From Amorphophallus konjac (taxonomy: Eukaryota > Streptophyta > Magnoliopsida > Alismatales > Araceae): a DNA stretch of 64,000 nucleotides. Every line of letters starts with the position of its first letter. The stretch's first letter is position 1. The notes under the pieces were generated by a model. The model saw nothing but the letters and a program-made list of their open reading frames with translations. It was not told where the DNA came from and did no database searches. Shown here piece after piece: positions 53,926 to 64,000 of this stretch. The stretch is from positions 51,392,458-51,456,457 of the forward strand of contig CM040126.1 in the NCBI GenBank assembly GCA_022559845.1. The letters are read 5' to 3'. The translations under genes and the position numbers were made by a program.

Positions 53926-53930
<5 letters not shown>
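53795..53930 (-). repeat. TTTGTCACC motif array, cluster 9 (inverted)
   Basis: Copies read on the minus strand: AAGGGTGACAAATG, AGGGTAACAAATGGG, AAGGTGACAAATAG and GTGGTGACAAATG. Being opposite in orientation to clusters 5-8, it could mark the other side of an element. Confidence 0.8.

Positions 53931-53976
<46 letters not shown>
53927..53976. repeat. (AG)n microsatellite
   Basis: About 24 uninterrupted AG units. Confidence 0.95.
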
Positions 53977-53981
<5 letters not shown>

Positions 53982-54059
53982 TTAACAAATAGAAAAAATG
54001 GTGGCTCCTGGCACACGTCTCTCCCTCCTGCAGCCCTGCTGTCCTGCACTCCTATTACC

Positions 54060-54925
54060 GGTAAAGTATTCGTATTTGTTTACTAAAGTCGGTGAAAGAC
54101 CTAAAGTCGGTGAAAGACAAAGGGTCTCGCCCAACTTATGCAAACTACTCATGAGTTGAGATTTTTAAAGACGAAGGGTCTCACTACGGCTGATTTTAAT
54201 TTTAGAAGTCAAATAGTTAAAATGGGGTAGTTATTATAATTTCGGAAAGTGTAACAATCTTCCATCTTATCATATTTTTTATATTTTATATTATATATTT
54301 TATAATATATTATTTACATAACTATATATTATATGATATATATTATTACGAACGGATATTTTATGAAACGAATATTATAATATCTGTATCCGGTCCAATT
54401 CAAATTCTAATATTATCTGTATCCGAAATAATAAATACGATTTAGAATATTATCTGCTAATTAATACGGATTCGAATTTGAATATTATCTAACTAAACTC
54501 TTGATATATTTATATTTATTTTTGTTATTTATTACATATATGTATTAGGTTAAACACAAGCTATTCCAGGTGTTTCCAACATAATCTTATTCAGTCGAAA
54601 ATAAGTCAGAATTTACACACATATTTCTGTTCATTTATGATAATTATTATATAAATATATGTAAATATTAGTGATGCAAATTTTGTTGTCGAAAATCAGT
54701 GGGTAATTACCAATGTAATTCTGACGAAATTGAAAGTGTCTCAAAGTTGTCTCTTGTTAGAGACAGATTTCCGCCCAAAATAATAGGTCAAAAATCAGTT
54801 CATATTTACAGACGGATCTGCGATAGAATATTTTCCATTGCAAAGTTATAATAGTTCTGACGTCTTTCCGACGGATATATTACCGTCGAAAAATTACGTC
54901 GATATTTCCCATTTTTCTTGTAGTG
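54060..54925. mobile_element. End of a CACTA-type DNA transposon
   Basis: AT-rich sequence ending CCCATTTTTCTTGTAGTG at 54925, the reverse complement of the common plant CACTA terminus CACTACAAGAAAAATGGG. Subterminal CCGACGG and ACCGTCG boxes lie at 54865-54905. I found no matching left end, so the left limit given is arbitrary and the element may be truncated. No transposase ORF is visible. Confidence 0.65.
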
Positions 54926-55794
54926 AGTGTTAGTGAGTCTAAATGCATGTTTTCACGTCTACATGTCACCTGAACCAACTAATGTAATTAGGAAACTTAT
55001 TTAACCCTTAATTTTCATAAGTCTTCATGATCCATGTTCATAGTCTACCTTGATTCCATGTTCTTATCTTAATTCTAATGTTCTTAGCTTGATTAAAAGA
55101 GTAGCTCTTCCTGCTAAACCTGGAAATTGGCTCATCATAGAATGGTTTTACTTTATTGCATGATAGCTATATTGATTGAGGGTTTAGATTTTTATCATGT
55201 AATATATCATGTGATATATTGATTGAAGGTTGTGTCACTCCGGTGATATTAACCTATCCCTTTCTATGGGTTTCTGGTAGTGAGATAGGAACACAATTCT
55301 TGGTGAAGTTAAGACCCTCCGCCGGACTGAAACTTCTTTCATCGACTGAAACTTCCTTCATCAAGGCCTCCGTAGGTCTCCGCGAGCCTTGGATTCCCAC
55401 AAGGACGCCGAGCTGGTCGTATCACAAAAATATTGTAACCCACTGGAATCCTCATCCTACTATGCAGGATAGGGTTCGATCGGCCTTTGGACTCATAAAA
55501 TAGGGTTCTATCTGTTCTATTCTAGACGCGGCCTGTTCAGGGACTGCATTCATCTGATCGCGATTGTACCCCTGACCGCGTTCTGTGAAAGACCTCTATC
55601 TAGATCCTCTGCTCTGGTCGGGGCCTTACGACCAACCGCATTCTTGATGGATCACGACACTGTTCATTACCACGTTTAACCCAGTTTCCCGAGCTGATTT
55701 TCTTTGATTTGACTATGGTTTATAAGTTCGAGATTTGATTGTTCAAGGTACTGTTGACCTGATATTCCGAGTGAATGTCGTCCCTATTGCTTAT
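54926..55794. other. Non-coding DNA, no gene recognised
   Basis: A 94-codon frame at 55219-55503 has no recognisable domain. This is the sequence into which gypsy copy 3 inserted (last five bases CTTAT). Confidence 0.5.
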
Positions 55795-55969
55795 TGATGT
55801 GGGACGGGACCACGGACGCGACCAGCTCGCGGTTGTCCCTTAACGAGGGAAGCGTCGGACGTGCGCGGTTGAGAAACTGGCAATGAGCTAGGGTGATCGG
55901 CACTCTCGTGTGCCCGGATCGGGTCACGGGACGGTCTCGCACTCTCTCGCAGCAGCGGTAATAAATAGA

Positions 55970-57783
55970 TGTTGTGTAGTGGACAGCGGATCTAGAGGGG
56001 AGGGGTGAATAGATCAGCCCCACTTTTCGCAATGCGGCCCTCTATATAGCTAGTTAGAATGAATTGCCGCGGAATAGAAACTAGCTTCCAAGAACGCTAT
56101 GATTCACTTAGCAAGATAAGCAAGATATATAATAATTCGATCCTAAGCATGCATCTAGAACGAATCAATCACACAAGCAAACCATACTAGACAGGATTTT
56201 TAAGGTGGTTCGGACTGAATCCTCAGCCCTACGTCCACCCCTCACCAAAACCCGGTGAGACTTCACTTGTGTAGCGCACAGAACCGTAAATCAGAAACCA
56301 CCGCTTGCCTTCCTACTCACCACCTGGTAGGGATGTCGACCGTAAATTGGAACACCCTCCAATTGCCTTCCTACTAACCACCGGTAGGGATGAATCACAC
56401 TTTCAATGTTTTAACAATAATGAAAATGAAACAAATGTGAATGAACTAAGACAAGAGATTGAGTTATGAGTGAAAATGAATTGGCCCTTGTATGAAATGT
56501 TGATCAGCAACAAGGCTCCTCTTGGCTTCAACTCAATCTTCTTGATTCACCCTTGATTGGATGAATGTTCTTCACGGAGTACTGTTTACGTGAACAGTAC
56601 CTCTTCCTTCAATTCTTCTCTCTTGATCTTCTCTTTGAATTTCTTTGAATGAATGAAGGAGATGATGAAGCTACCTTGAATCTTGATTGCTTCGTTAGCT
56701 CCTAGGAGTTTGAATGCTTGAAAGATCACCTTGGATGAGCTTGAATGGATGTAGATGATTTCCCTTGAAGAACTTGAATCAAACCGGCTTCTTTGGATCA
56801 CTTTGATAGCCTTGCTTTGATGTAATCTTTCTTGAAGTTTGCTGGCTTTGATTTGAGCTTGATTCCCCTTTGATTGGATGAAGAACACCTTCACGAACTA
56901 CTGTTCATGTGAACAGTAGCTCGTCTCCAAGCTCTCTTGCAACCTCCCTTGCAGCCACCCTAGATCTCACAAGAAGCCCCTTGAAGCATTAGGGTTTCTA
57001 ACCCTCTTACAAGAGTTTTATAGACCTTGAATGGTCTATGGACACCCCCTAGACCAGATCCACAATTTGTGGGGGATTAGGTGTCTTTAGGATTAAACAA
57101 ATCAATGTTGAATGGCCCTTTTCGAAGTTGGAAACAAAGTCAACAATTGATGGCTCGGGGCTGGCGGTCGACCGGAATTCATGGGGCGGTGGACCGGAAT
57201 CTGTAAAATCTCCAACTTGTCGGTTCTGGGAAAACCGGTCGACCGGAAAAGTAGGGGCGGTCGACCGAAATCTATAATTCCTGGAGTGTTTCGTTTCTGG
57301 AAGAACCGGTCGACCGGAAAGGCAGGGGCGGTCGACCGAAACCTGTAAAACGTGGAATTCTTAGGCTCTAGCAAATCTGGTCGACCGGCCAAGGTGTGTA
57401 GGTCGACCGGAAACACCTATACCTGCAAAAATGACGTGTTAGACCAATGAAACATGTTCATAAGTCAAGATATTCATGTCCTCATCAATTTCATGTATTT
57501 TGGGATTGAAATCAACATAGAATATGCTTTGAGCAGGTCGATCCGCGTGCGAGGGCGCAACATTCAGCGTTCACGTTCACCATTTCCACTTGATTCCTTG
57601 TCCATTCATTGGCGCACCTGTCATGAACAAAAACATCACGTATGTCAATCACATGAAGGTGAAATGACTAATAGTGTTTAGCCATTATCAAAACCAAGAA
57701 TACATTAGAACTCATATGACCATAGAATGATGTCGAATGACCCAAGTGACCATATGAACTCAAGTGACCATAGGGGCACAACA
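55970..57783 (-). mobile_element. Solo LTR of a Sirevirus-like copia element
   Basis: 1814 bp with ends TGTTGTG...ACACAACA, flanked by a perfect target duplication ATAGA (55965-55969 and 57784-57788). The inner end near 55990 (AGAGGGGAGGGGTGAATAGA) is the reverse complement of the Sirevirus LTR end in this window, so it is inverted. No internal sequence remains, as expected after LTR-LTR recombination. Confidence 0.9.
57167..57407. repeat. Four palindrome pairs in the solo LTR
   Basis: GTCGAC starts at 57167/57189 (second GTGGAC), 57238/57260, 57309/57331 and 57380/57402: 22 bp within each pair, 71 bp between pairs. The flanks are CCGGTCGACCGG rather than TTGTCGACCAGAG. Confidence 0.92.
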
Positions 57784-59230
57784 ATAGATAAAGCGAGCTA
57801 GATATCCCTACACATGCTCTCTAGCAGCGGCATAAACAAATATATATGAAGTAAAAAAAAGGCCGAGAAGGGAGCGAAAACGATACCTGCACGCGCCCGG
57901 CGTGGGGAAGACGGACCCTGCCGAAACTCGTACTCCCGGGACAATTAATACACCATATTACAGCAAAAGAATTACTGCCCACTCCACACAGGGAGGTAAA
58001 GGGCTACACAAACGGGCCCGGGAGGACCGAATTCGGGTTGACGGGCGGCTTCTCGCGTCTCTTCGGCAGCACCCGAACTTGTGACTGTGGGGCCCACGTG
58101 CTGTCCGAAGGGGCCGTGTGGGACCCGGTGGCACAGCTGTAGTGGGGACACTTAGGGAAGCGCTCCCCGGGCTGGCGGCACGCTGGTTCGCCGGCCAGAG
58201 GCCGGGCGGCTCCGTTCGGCACCGGTCGGAATAGCCGGCCACGGACCTGCCGGTTCTATTTTCCGGCGCGCGCTCCGGCGAGAACGGACGCTGCGATCAG
58301 CCTCGATGTTGGATCGACACGAGACTGACGCCGTTGGAAAGCTAATTTCAAATCCTTCAATCTAGGCTTGGAGATCGGGGCTGGATCTACACGGATCTGG
58401 ACTTATGGAATTTCCAATTTCCTGTTGTACAGTTCCTGAAATCTCAGGTCAGCAGAGAACTTTCCTGTGGATTGCCTTTGACCGTGAGGTAGACGTCCGC
58501 ATCTAGGGTTGTGTTCTTCAGAAAAGTTGTGGGAAATCAAGCTACGAAACCAGGACTATTTTTGGATCTGGATGTGGGGAAGGCTACGAATTTCTATGAG
58601 TTTTGCACTAGAAGTTGGTCGGATCTGGAATCTGGCTGATAACACTGTACCTGAGGGAGAACACGAATTTATAAAAATAGATAAGAAGGCTGATAAAAAA
58701 TTAAAAAAAATTATGGATATAGGGGTTGATAGACAGAACTCCCCGTAAAATTGGAAGGGTTTGGAAAAATCAAAAAGATGGCCGGAGGTGGGAAACACAG
58801 GGCTGCTGTCACTGTAGACAGAGACAGGACAAATCTGGGAATGATTAACGACCGAAAATGTAAAAATAACAAACGATGGGTTTTGGACTTGGAATGTTTT
58901 TTGGAGGAGGGGCTAGAAGGTAGGAACACACCATAAAAATTTCAATCCACGAAGAGGCTGTGGCTGATAGAAGGATTTTCGTGAAGACACCTCTGTCCAG
59001 CAGGACAGAAAATCGAAGACGATTCCGTGGCGGCTCGAAGGCGACACGAACGGCGGCGGCGGCGGCACAGATGATCACCGGAGGTGAAGAGGGGATGATA
59101 GAAGATGAAATCACTCTAGAACTGGAGGTTGGAGGAGAGGAACCAGAGGGGAGAGGGCTGGGGGCGCAATGTGCTCCTTGGCATTCAACAAAATTTTTGA
59201 TTTTTCATTGATTTTCTCATGAAAATACAA

Positions 59231-59240
59231 GCTTATATAT
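59231..59240 (-). promoter_or_regulatory. TATA-like box in the 3' LTR of family 3
   Basis: ATATATAAGC on the minus strand, conserved at 63671-63680. Confidence 0.5.
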
Positions 59241-59692
59241 GCTACCAATCTAATCTAATGTGGACCCTTGGATCAAGGGTTGGGGATTGAAGGGCTGGGA
59301 TTGCATGCCACAAACACAAAAAAAAAGCATTAAATAATAGGGGAAGGGGGCGGCCTATTGACTATAAGGGGAGTTGAATGGGGTAGGTGGCCAACCTATT
59401 AGAATGTTGACCCATTCAAGCACATGTGTCCATATGACCAGCCCACCCTTCTAGATGTCCACCTAGGAAGGTTGACCAGGCCCACAAGGTGACATGGACC
59501 AATGGGAAAGGGCTGAGGGCTCCCTTGCTGGTCCTACTGCCTAATTGCATAAAAACCCACACAATCCATGGGAATGACTCCTTGGCTTATAAAGCCTTAC
59601 ATTTACGTACATACTTTCCCAAGGATATAAACACAAACTAAAAGGACATAAATGTAATAAAAAAGGTACAGGCTCGGTGTCGATTCCCATCA

Positions 59693-60000
59693 ACTCTCCC
59701 CGGGTGGGAGGAACTCGACCCCGTCGAGTAGGGGTAGGGATGCTCGAGTACTCCGGCGGATCCGTCACCGTGCCAAGTAGCGCAGGTATGCTCCACTCCA
59801 AGTGACCGTCACCTGCTCATTCCATATATACTCGATATGCACAAGCTGCTATGGGCTAGAGGTGGACACTCTGGGTGGGGCACTCTCAAAAGGGAAGGGA
59901 GTAGCTCAAAGACTCACTAGGAATCACCGCTGAGTCCCTATAAGTGACTGATCCGGGTATGGATGTGGAACCGATCCCATACTCATCAAGTGAGTCCACT
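59693..60000 (-). pseudogene. Integrase C-terminal remnant of family 3
   Basis: The minus strand reads DEYGIGSTSIPGSVTYRDSA followed by VIPSES, which aligns with the EEYGVSPTFSVADLVPYKGP-type end of integrase in copies 1 and 2. A broken chromodomain-like stretch (IEYIWNEQVTVTWSGAYLRY) follows after frame changes. Several stops are present. The remainder of integrase is absent. Confidence 0.65.
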
Positions 60001-60160
60001 CGCCTCTTACTCATAAGAGAACGACAACGAACTTACACAAGACGCATGCAGACAAACAAACGACACACAAACCATGTAAATAAACCACACAAAACAAACC
60101 ACACAAGGAAAACACACCGACTCATATATGACCCTAGACTAAGATGGTGACACAAGCCCA

Positions 60161-61718
60161 CTAGGTGGCGGCATCCTGGGCGGCGGGTGAGCCATCCAAC
60201 TCTCCCCCCAAGGCATAGTACTCATCGGCTAGTGCGTCATCGGCCTCATAATTGACACACTCAAGCTCGGGAGGTGCGGGCTCTCCAACACCTAAGGCTA
60301 GGGTGGCACGAGCGGGACACTCTCTGGCAAAGTGGCCAAATCCATGACAGTGGAAACACTGCACTCTCGACCGACTACTCTCTCCTATAAAAGGGGCCTT
60401 ACCCTTATCATCCCGTCGGGTAGGAGGTGTAGGCAGCAATGGGGGTGGTGTAGGTGCCTTGGACAATAGTGGAGGGGGGGGCCGGTGCCAGAGGACGGGC
60501 CATAGGAGCCGAGGGACGGGCAACGGGTGCCGGTGGTTGGGGTGGAAATAGGTCCCGGGGTGGAGGAGGGCGAGGTCGAGGAGCAAAGTGCTCCTGACGG
60601 GTGGGCTCCTGAGGTCGAGCCATGGGAGGCCGAGGATGTGGGCCTATAGAGTGATGGGGCTCGGTGCTACGGAGAGGGGTGGGGCCCAACCGATGACTAG
60701 AGTCAAACTCTCCCTTGAATTGCTCTAACTCGAGAGCAACCTGGTATGCCTCTTCCAACGTCTTGGCATTGCGGCGGAAAAGCTCATACTGATAGTGTGG
60801 CCGCAAACCACGTCGAAAGCGGGAAACGGGCATGGTACTCTCCTCCGTGACACCACATCGTAGAAAGTACTCATCAAATTCAGCGTTGTATTCGGAGACT
60901 GACTGGTCTCCTTGGCTAAGACTTTGCCATCTATCGATGAGTCGCTGGCGGTATGTGAGAGGAAGGTACTTTTGTCGAAGTTTATTCTTCATCTCGGCCC
61001 ATGTGTCAATCGGGGGTTCTATCCGCTTCCAATAGGTTTGCGCCTGCCCCATGAGCTTCATGGTGGCAAATCGGACCCTTCGGCGCTCCGACATATCATA
61101 CCACTCAAAATAACGGTCCATGCCGAACTCCCAATCTAGGTAGACTTTCGGATCCAAAGACCCGTAAAAAGAGGGAGGGTCCGCTCGCACGGTCTTAAGT
61201 TCCCTATCATCATCCTCCTCTCGTTGTGGCTGAAAACCACGATGGCGTTGACCATACCCCTCATAGGCATTGTCGGACCCATAGTCCTCGAGACCAAGGT
61301 CACGGTGCGGTAGTTTGGAAACCCGAGGAGGGGCGGGTGGAGGAGCCTGTGGTGGCTGGTTTTGGGCCGCGGGAGAGGGTTGGACTTGGGCCATGGGAGC
61401 GGGTTGGACTTGGGCCACCGCGGGAGGAGGTGCGGGTGGGCCTTGGCCTGCCCCAGGAGGGTCCCCATGTGACATCCTATCTAACCGCCCAACGAGGTCT
61501 TGGACCGACCTATCGGAGGTCTCCATGCGTCCCTCCATGGCTCTAAGGCAACCATCCATATTATCGGAGAAAGTCCGAAAGTTAGCATCGGATTGGTCCA
61601 ACCTAGTCATAATGGCCATCATCGCCTCGTGTAGGTAGTGGAAGTCTCCCGAGGCACCATCTCGTGGGTTAGCCATAGGGGAAGGGCGATGGTATTGGGT
61701 ACCTCGCCGAGTGGGCAT
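60161..61718 (-). pseudogene. gag: Gag of gypsy family 3, one frameshift
   Basis: The ATG at 61718 (MPTRRGTQYHRPS) opens a frame with a Pro/Gln-rich leader and a full retrotransposon gag core: FYGSLDPKVYLDWEFGMDRY, MGQAQTYWKRIEPPIDTWAE, KYLPLTYRQRLIDRWQSL, SEYNAEFDEYFLRCG and SRFRRGLRPHYQYEL. A run of eight identical bases at 60474-60481 shifts the frame by one. Beyond it the other frame gives KGKAPFIGESS and a zinc knuckle CFHCHGFGHFAREC (about 60360-60319), ending at 60161. Apart from that one base the protein is complete, so this is a recently disabled gag, or the extra base is a sequencing error. Confidence 0.88.
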
Positions 61719-62035
61719 GCAACGACACGGACTAGGAAACACCGACTAATGCAAATGCACACTAATATGATGCACCTAGACCTAAACCAATATCCGGTAC
61801 GTGGCGGAGATAATCGACCCGAAGGTCACTCGCACAAGTGTGCGGCCTTCCCGATAGGCGTAGCCTAACATTCGGACAACACCTTTTGATATACCGAATT
61901 ATCGGGATGAAATACAATTTAAAAACACTGTCTTTTTGTGTTTTAGAAATATGATGATCCTAGACTCGACTTAAACCGACTAATGACTAGACGTAAATGA
62001 CTCTTTTTTTTTGTTTTTGGACACCCTAGACTCAA

Positions 62036-62050
62036 CCTGCTCTGATACCA
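62036..62050 (-). other. Primer-binding site of gypsy family 3
   Basis: TGGTATCAGAGCAGG on the minus strand; initiator Met-tRNA type. Confidence 0.92.
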
Positions 62051-62053
62051 AAT

Positions 62054-64000
62054 TGATGCGGGACGGGACCACGGACACGACAAGCTCGCGGTTGTCCCTT
62101 AACGAGGGAGGCATCGGACGTGCGCGGTTGAGAAACCGGCAATGAGCTAGGGTGATCGGCTCTCTCATGTGCCCGGATCGGGTCACGGGACGGTCTCGCA
62201 CTCTCTCGCAGCAGCGGTAATAAATAGATAAAGCGAGCTAGATATCCCTACACATGCTCTCTAGCAGCGGCATAAACAAATATATATGAAGTAAAAAAAA
62301 GGCTGAGAAGGGAGCGAAAATGATACCTCCACGCGCCCGGCGTGGGGAAGACGGACCCGGCCGAAACTCGTACTCCCGGGACAATTAATACACCATATTA
62401 CAGCAAATGAATTATTGCCCACTCCACGCAGGGAGGTAAAGGGCTACACAAACGGGCGCGGGAGGACCGAATTCGGGTTGACGGGCGGCTTCTCGCGTCT
62501 CTTCGGCAGCACCCGAACTTGTGACTGTGGGGCCCACGTGCTGTCCGGAGGGGCCGTGTGGGACCCGGTGGCACCGCTGTAGTGGGGACACTTAGGGAAG
62601 CGCTCCCCGGGCTGGCAACACGCTGGTTCGTCGGCCGGAGGCCGGGCGGCTCCGTTCGGCACCGGTCGGAATAACCGGCCAAGGACCTGCCGGTTCTGTT
62701 TTCCGGCGCGCGCTCCGGCGAGAACGGACGCTGCGATCAGCCCCGATGTCGGATCGACACGAGACTGGCGCCGTTGGAAAGCTAATTTCAAATCCTTCAA
62801 TCTAGGCTTGTAGATCTAGCCTGGATCTACACGGATCTGGACTTATGGAATTTCCAAGTTCCTGTTGTACAGTTCCTGAAATCTCAGGTCAGCAGAGAAC
62901 TTTCCTGTGGATTGCCTTTGACCGCGAGGTAGACGTCCGCATCTAGGGTTGTGTTCTTCAGAAAAGTTGTGGAAAATCAAGCTACGAAACCAGAACTATT
63001 TTTGGGGATCTGGATGTGGGGAAGGCTACGAATTTCTATGAGTTTTGTACTAGAAGTGGGTCGGATCTGGAATCTGGCTGACAACACTGTACCTGAGGGA
63101 GAACACGAATTTATAAAAATAGATAGAGGCTGATAAAAAATTAAAAAAAATTGTGGATGTAGGGGGTGATGGACAGAACTCCCCGTAAAATTGGGAGGGT
63201 TTGGAAAAATTAAAAAGATGGCCGGAGGTGGGAAACACAGGGCTGCTGTCACTGTAGACAGAGACATGACAGATCTGGGAATGATTAAAGACCGAAAATG
63301 TAAAAATAACAAACGATGGATTTTGGACCTGGAATTGTTTTTGGAGGAGGGGCTAGAAGGTAGGAACACACCATAAAAATTTCAATCCACGAAGAGGCCG
63401 TGGCTGATAGAAGGATTTTCGTGAAGACACCTCTGTCCAGCAGGACAGAAAATCGAAGACGATTCCGTGGCGGCTCGAAGGCGGCACGAACGGCGGCGGC
63501 GGCGGCACAGATGATCACCGGAGGTGAAGAGGGGATGATAGAAGATGAAATCACTCTAGAACTGGAGGTTGGAGGAGAGGAACCAGAGGGGAGAGGGCTG
63601 GGGGCGCAATGTGCTCCTTGGCATTCGACAAAATTTTTGATTTTTCATTGATTTTCTCATGAAAATACAAGCTTATATATGCTACCAATCTAATCTAATG
63701 TGGACCCTTGGATCAAGGGTTGGGGATTGAAGCGCTGGGATTGCATGCAACAAACATAAAAAAAAGCATTAAATAATAGGGGAAGGGGGCGGCCTATTGA
63801 CTATAAGGGGAGTTGAATGGGGTAGGTGGCCAACCTATTAGAATGTTGACCCATTCAAGCACATGTGTCCATATGACCAGCCCACCCTTCTAGATGTCCA
63901 CCTAGGAAGGTTGACCAGGCCCACAAGGTGACATGGACCAATGGGAAAGGGCTGAGGGCCCCCTTGCTGGTCCTACTGCCTAATTGCATAAAAACCCACA
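62054..64000 (-). repeat. 5' LTR of gypsy family 3, truncated by the window end
   Basis: Begins TGATGCGGGACGGGACC next to the primer site and matches the uninterrupted 3' LTR sequence. It lets the insertion site of the solo LTR be read directly (GGTAATAAATAGATAAAGCG at 62216-62235). Confidence 0.92.
63671..63680 (-). promoter_or_regulatory. TATA-like box in the 5' LTR of family 3
   Basis: ATATATAAGC on the minus strand; likely core promoter of this element. Confidence 0.5.

Larger units (their letters stand above)
55795..59692 (-). repeat. 3' LTR of gypsy family 3, split by a solo LTR
   Basis: LTR sequence occupies 55795-55969 and 57784-59692. It matches 62054-64000 closely. Short open frames (for example 57902-58084 and 58960-59211) recur in both LTRs and have no domain. 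Confidence 0.9.
55795..64000 (-). mobile_element. Non-autonomous Ty3/gypsy element, family 3, runs off the window
   Basis: Minus strand. The 3' LTR is 55795-59692 (interrupted by a solo LTR), the interior 59693-62053, and the 5' LTR 62054 to beyond 64000. The interior has gag and an integrase-end remnant but no protease, reverse transcriptase or RNase H. The far target duplication is outside the window. LTR ends (TGATGG...GCATCA) and layout match copies 1 and 2, so it is a related lineage. Confidence 0.88.

Overview
The window is nuclear DNA of a flowering plant and consists almost entirely of transposable elements nested inside one another. The evidence is a complete Sirevirus-like Ty1/copia element, a plant L1-type LINE with an ORF1 of the DUF4283 plus zinc-knuckle type, several Ty3/gypsy derivatives primed by initiator Met-tRNA, and a spliced plant gene joining a mobile-domain-like region to a Ulp1 (C48) protease. 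I recognise no ordinary single-copy host gene and no microbial, CRISPR, rRNA or tRNA gene. The sequence alone does not place the plant more precisely than angiosperm.

Layout. 299-1895 is a 490-bp tandem repeat with a small inverted-repeat insertion. 1943-11068 is a complete minus-strand gypsy derivative with 3.1-kb LTRs, a decayed gag and no pol. From 11069 to about 54 kb runs an older background rich in short phased arrays of a TATTTGTCACC motif, which carries the mobile-domain/Ulp1 gene (26.17-27.68 and 46.44-47.62 kb) and a small RNase H1 N-terminal-domain ORF with a hydrophobic tail (49.5 kb). This background was invaded repeatedly. A minus-strand LINE sits at 12078-25900, flanked by an 18-bp target duplication; a gypsy derivative (14797-22500) was then inserted into the LINE. 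A second copy of the same gypsy family (27683-46434, target duplication AGAAG) split the mobile-domain/Ulp1 gene. A young Sirevirus (32181-44082, target duplication GATGT) landed at the LTR/primer-site junction of that gypsy copy. 51-55 kb holds an AT-rich minisatellite, a 330-bp hairpin with protein-like arms, and CACTA-type ends. 55795 to the window end is a third gypsy derivative, whose 3' LTR contains a solo LTR of a Sirevirus-like element (55970-57783, target duplication ATAGA).

How the parts relate. All four gypsy-type elements are minus-strand and lack protease, reverse transcriptase and RNase H, so any recent movement must have used enzymes supplied elsewhere. Two of them share a long ORF in which a gag-like start is joined to sequence I cannot assign and then to the last part of integrase. 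The Sirevirus has an intact pol and an intact extra ORF, but stop codons in its gag part. Its LTRs differ at about five sites in 1489 bp by eye.

The most interesting signals are two. (1) A degenerate mobile-domain/Ulp1 gene lies among arrays of a short motif repeated every 20-21 bp, which resembles the VANC anti-silencing arrangement known from Arabidopsis VANDAL elements. (2) The Sirevirus and the solo LTR carry GTCGAC palindromes in pairs exactly 22 bp apart, in LTRs, inside the coding region and downstream of pol.
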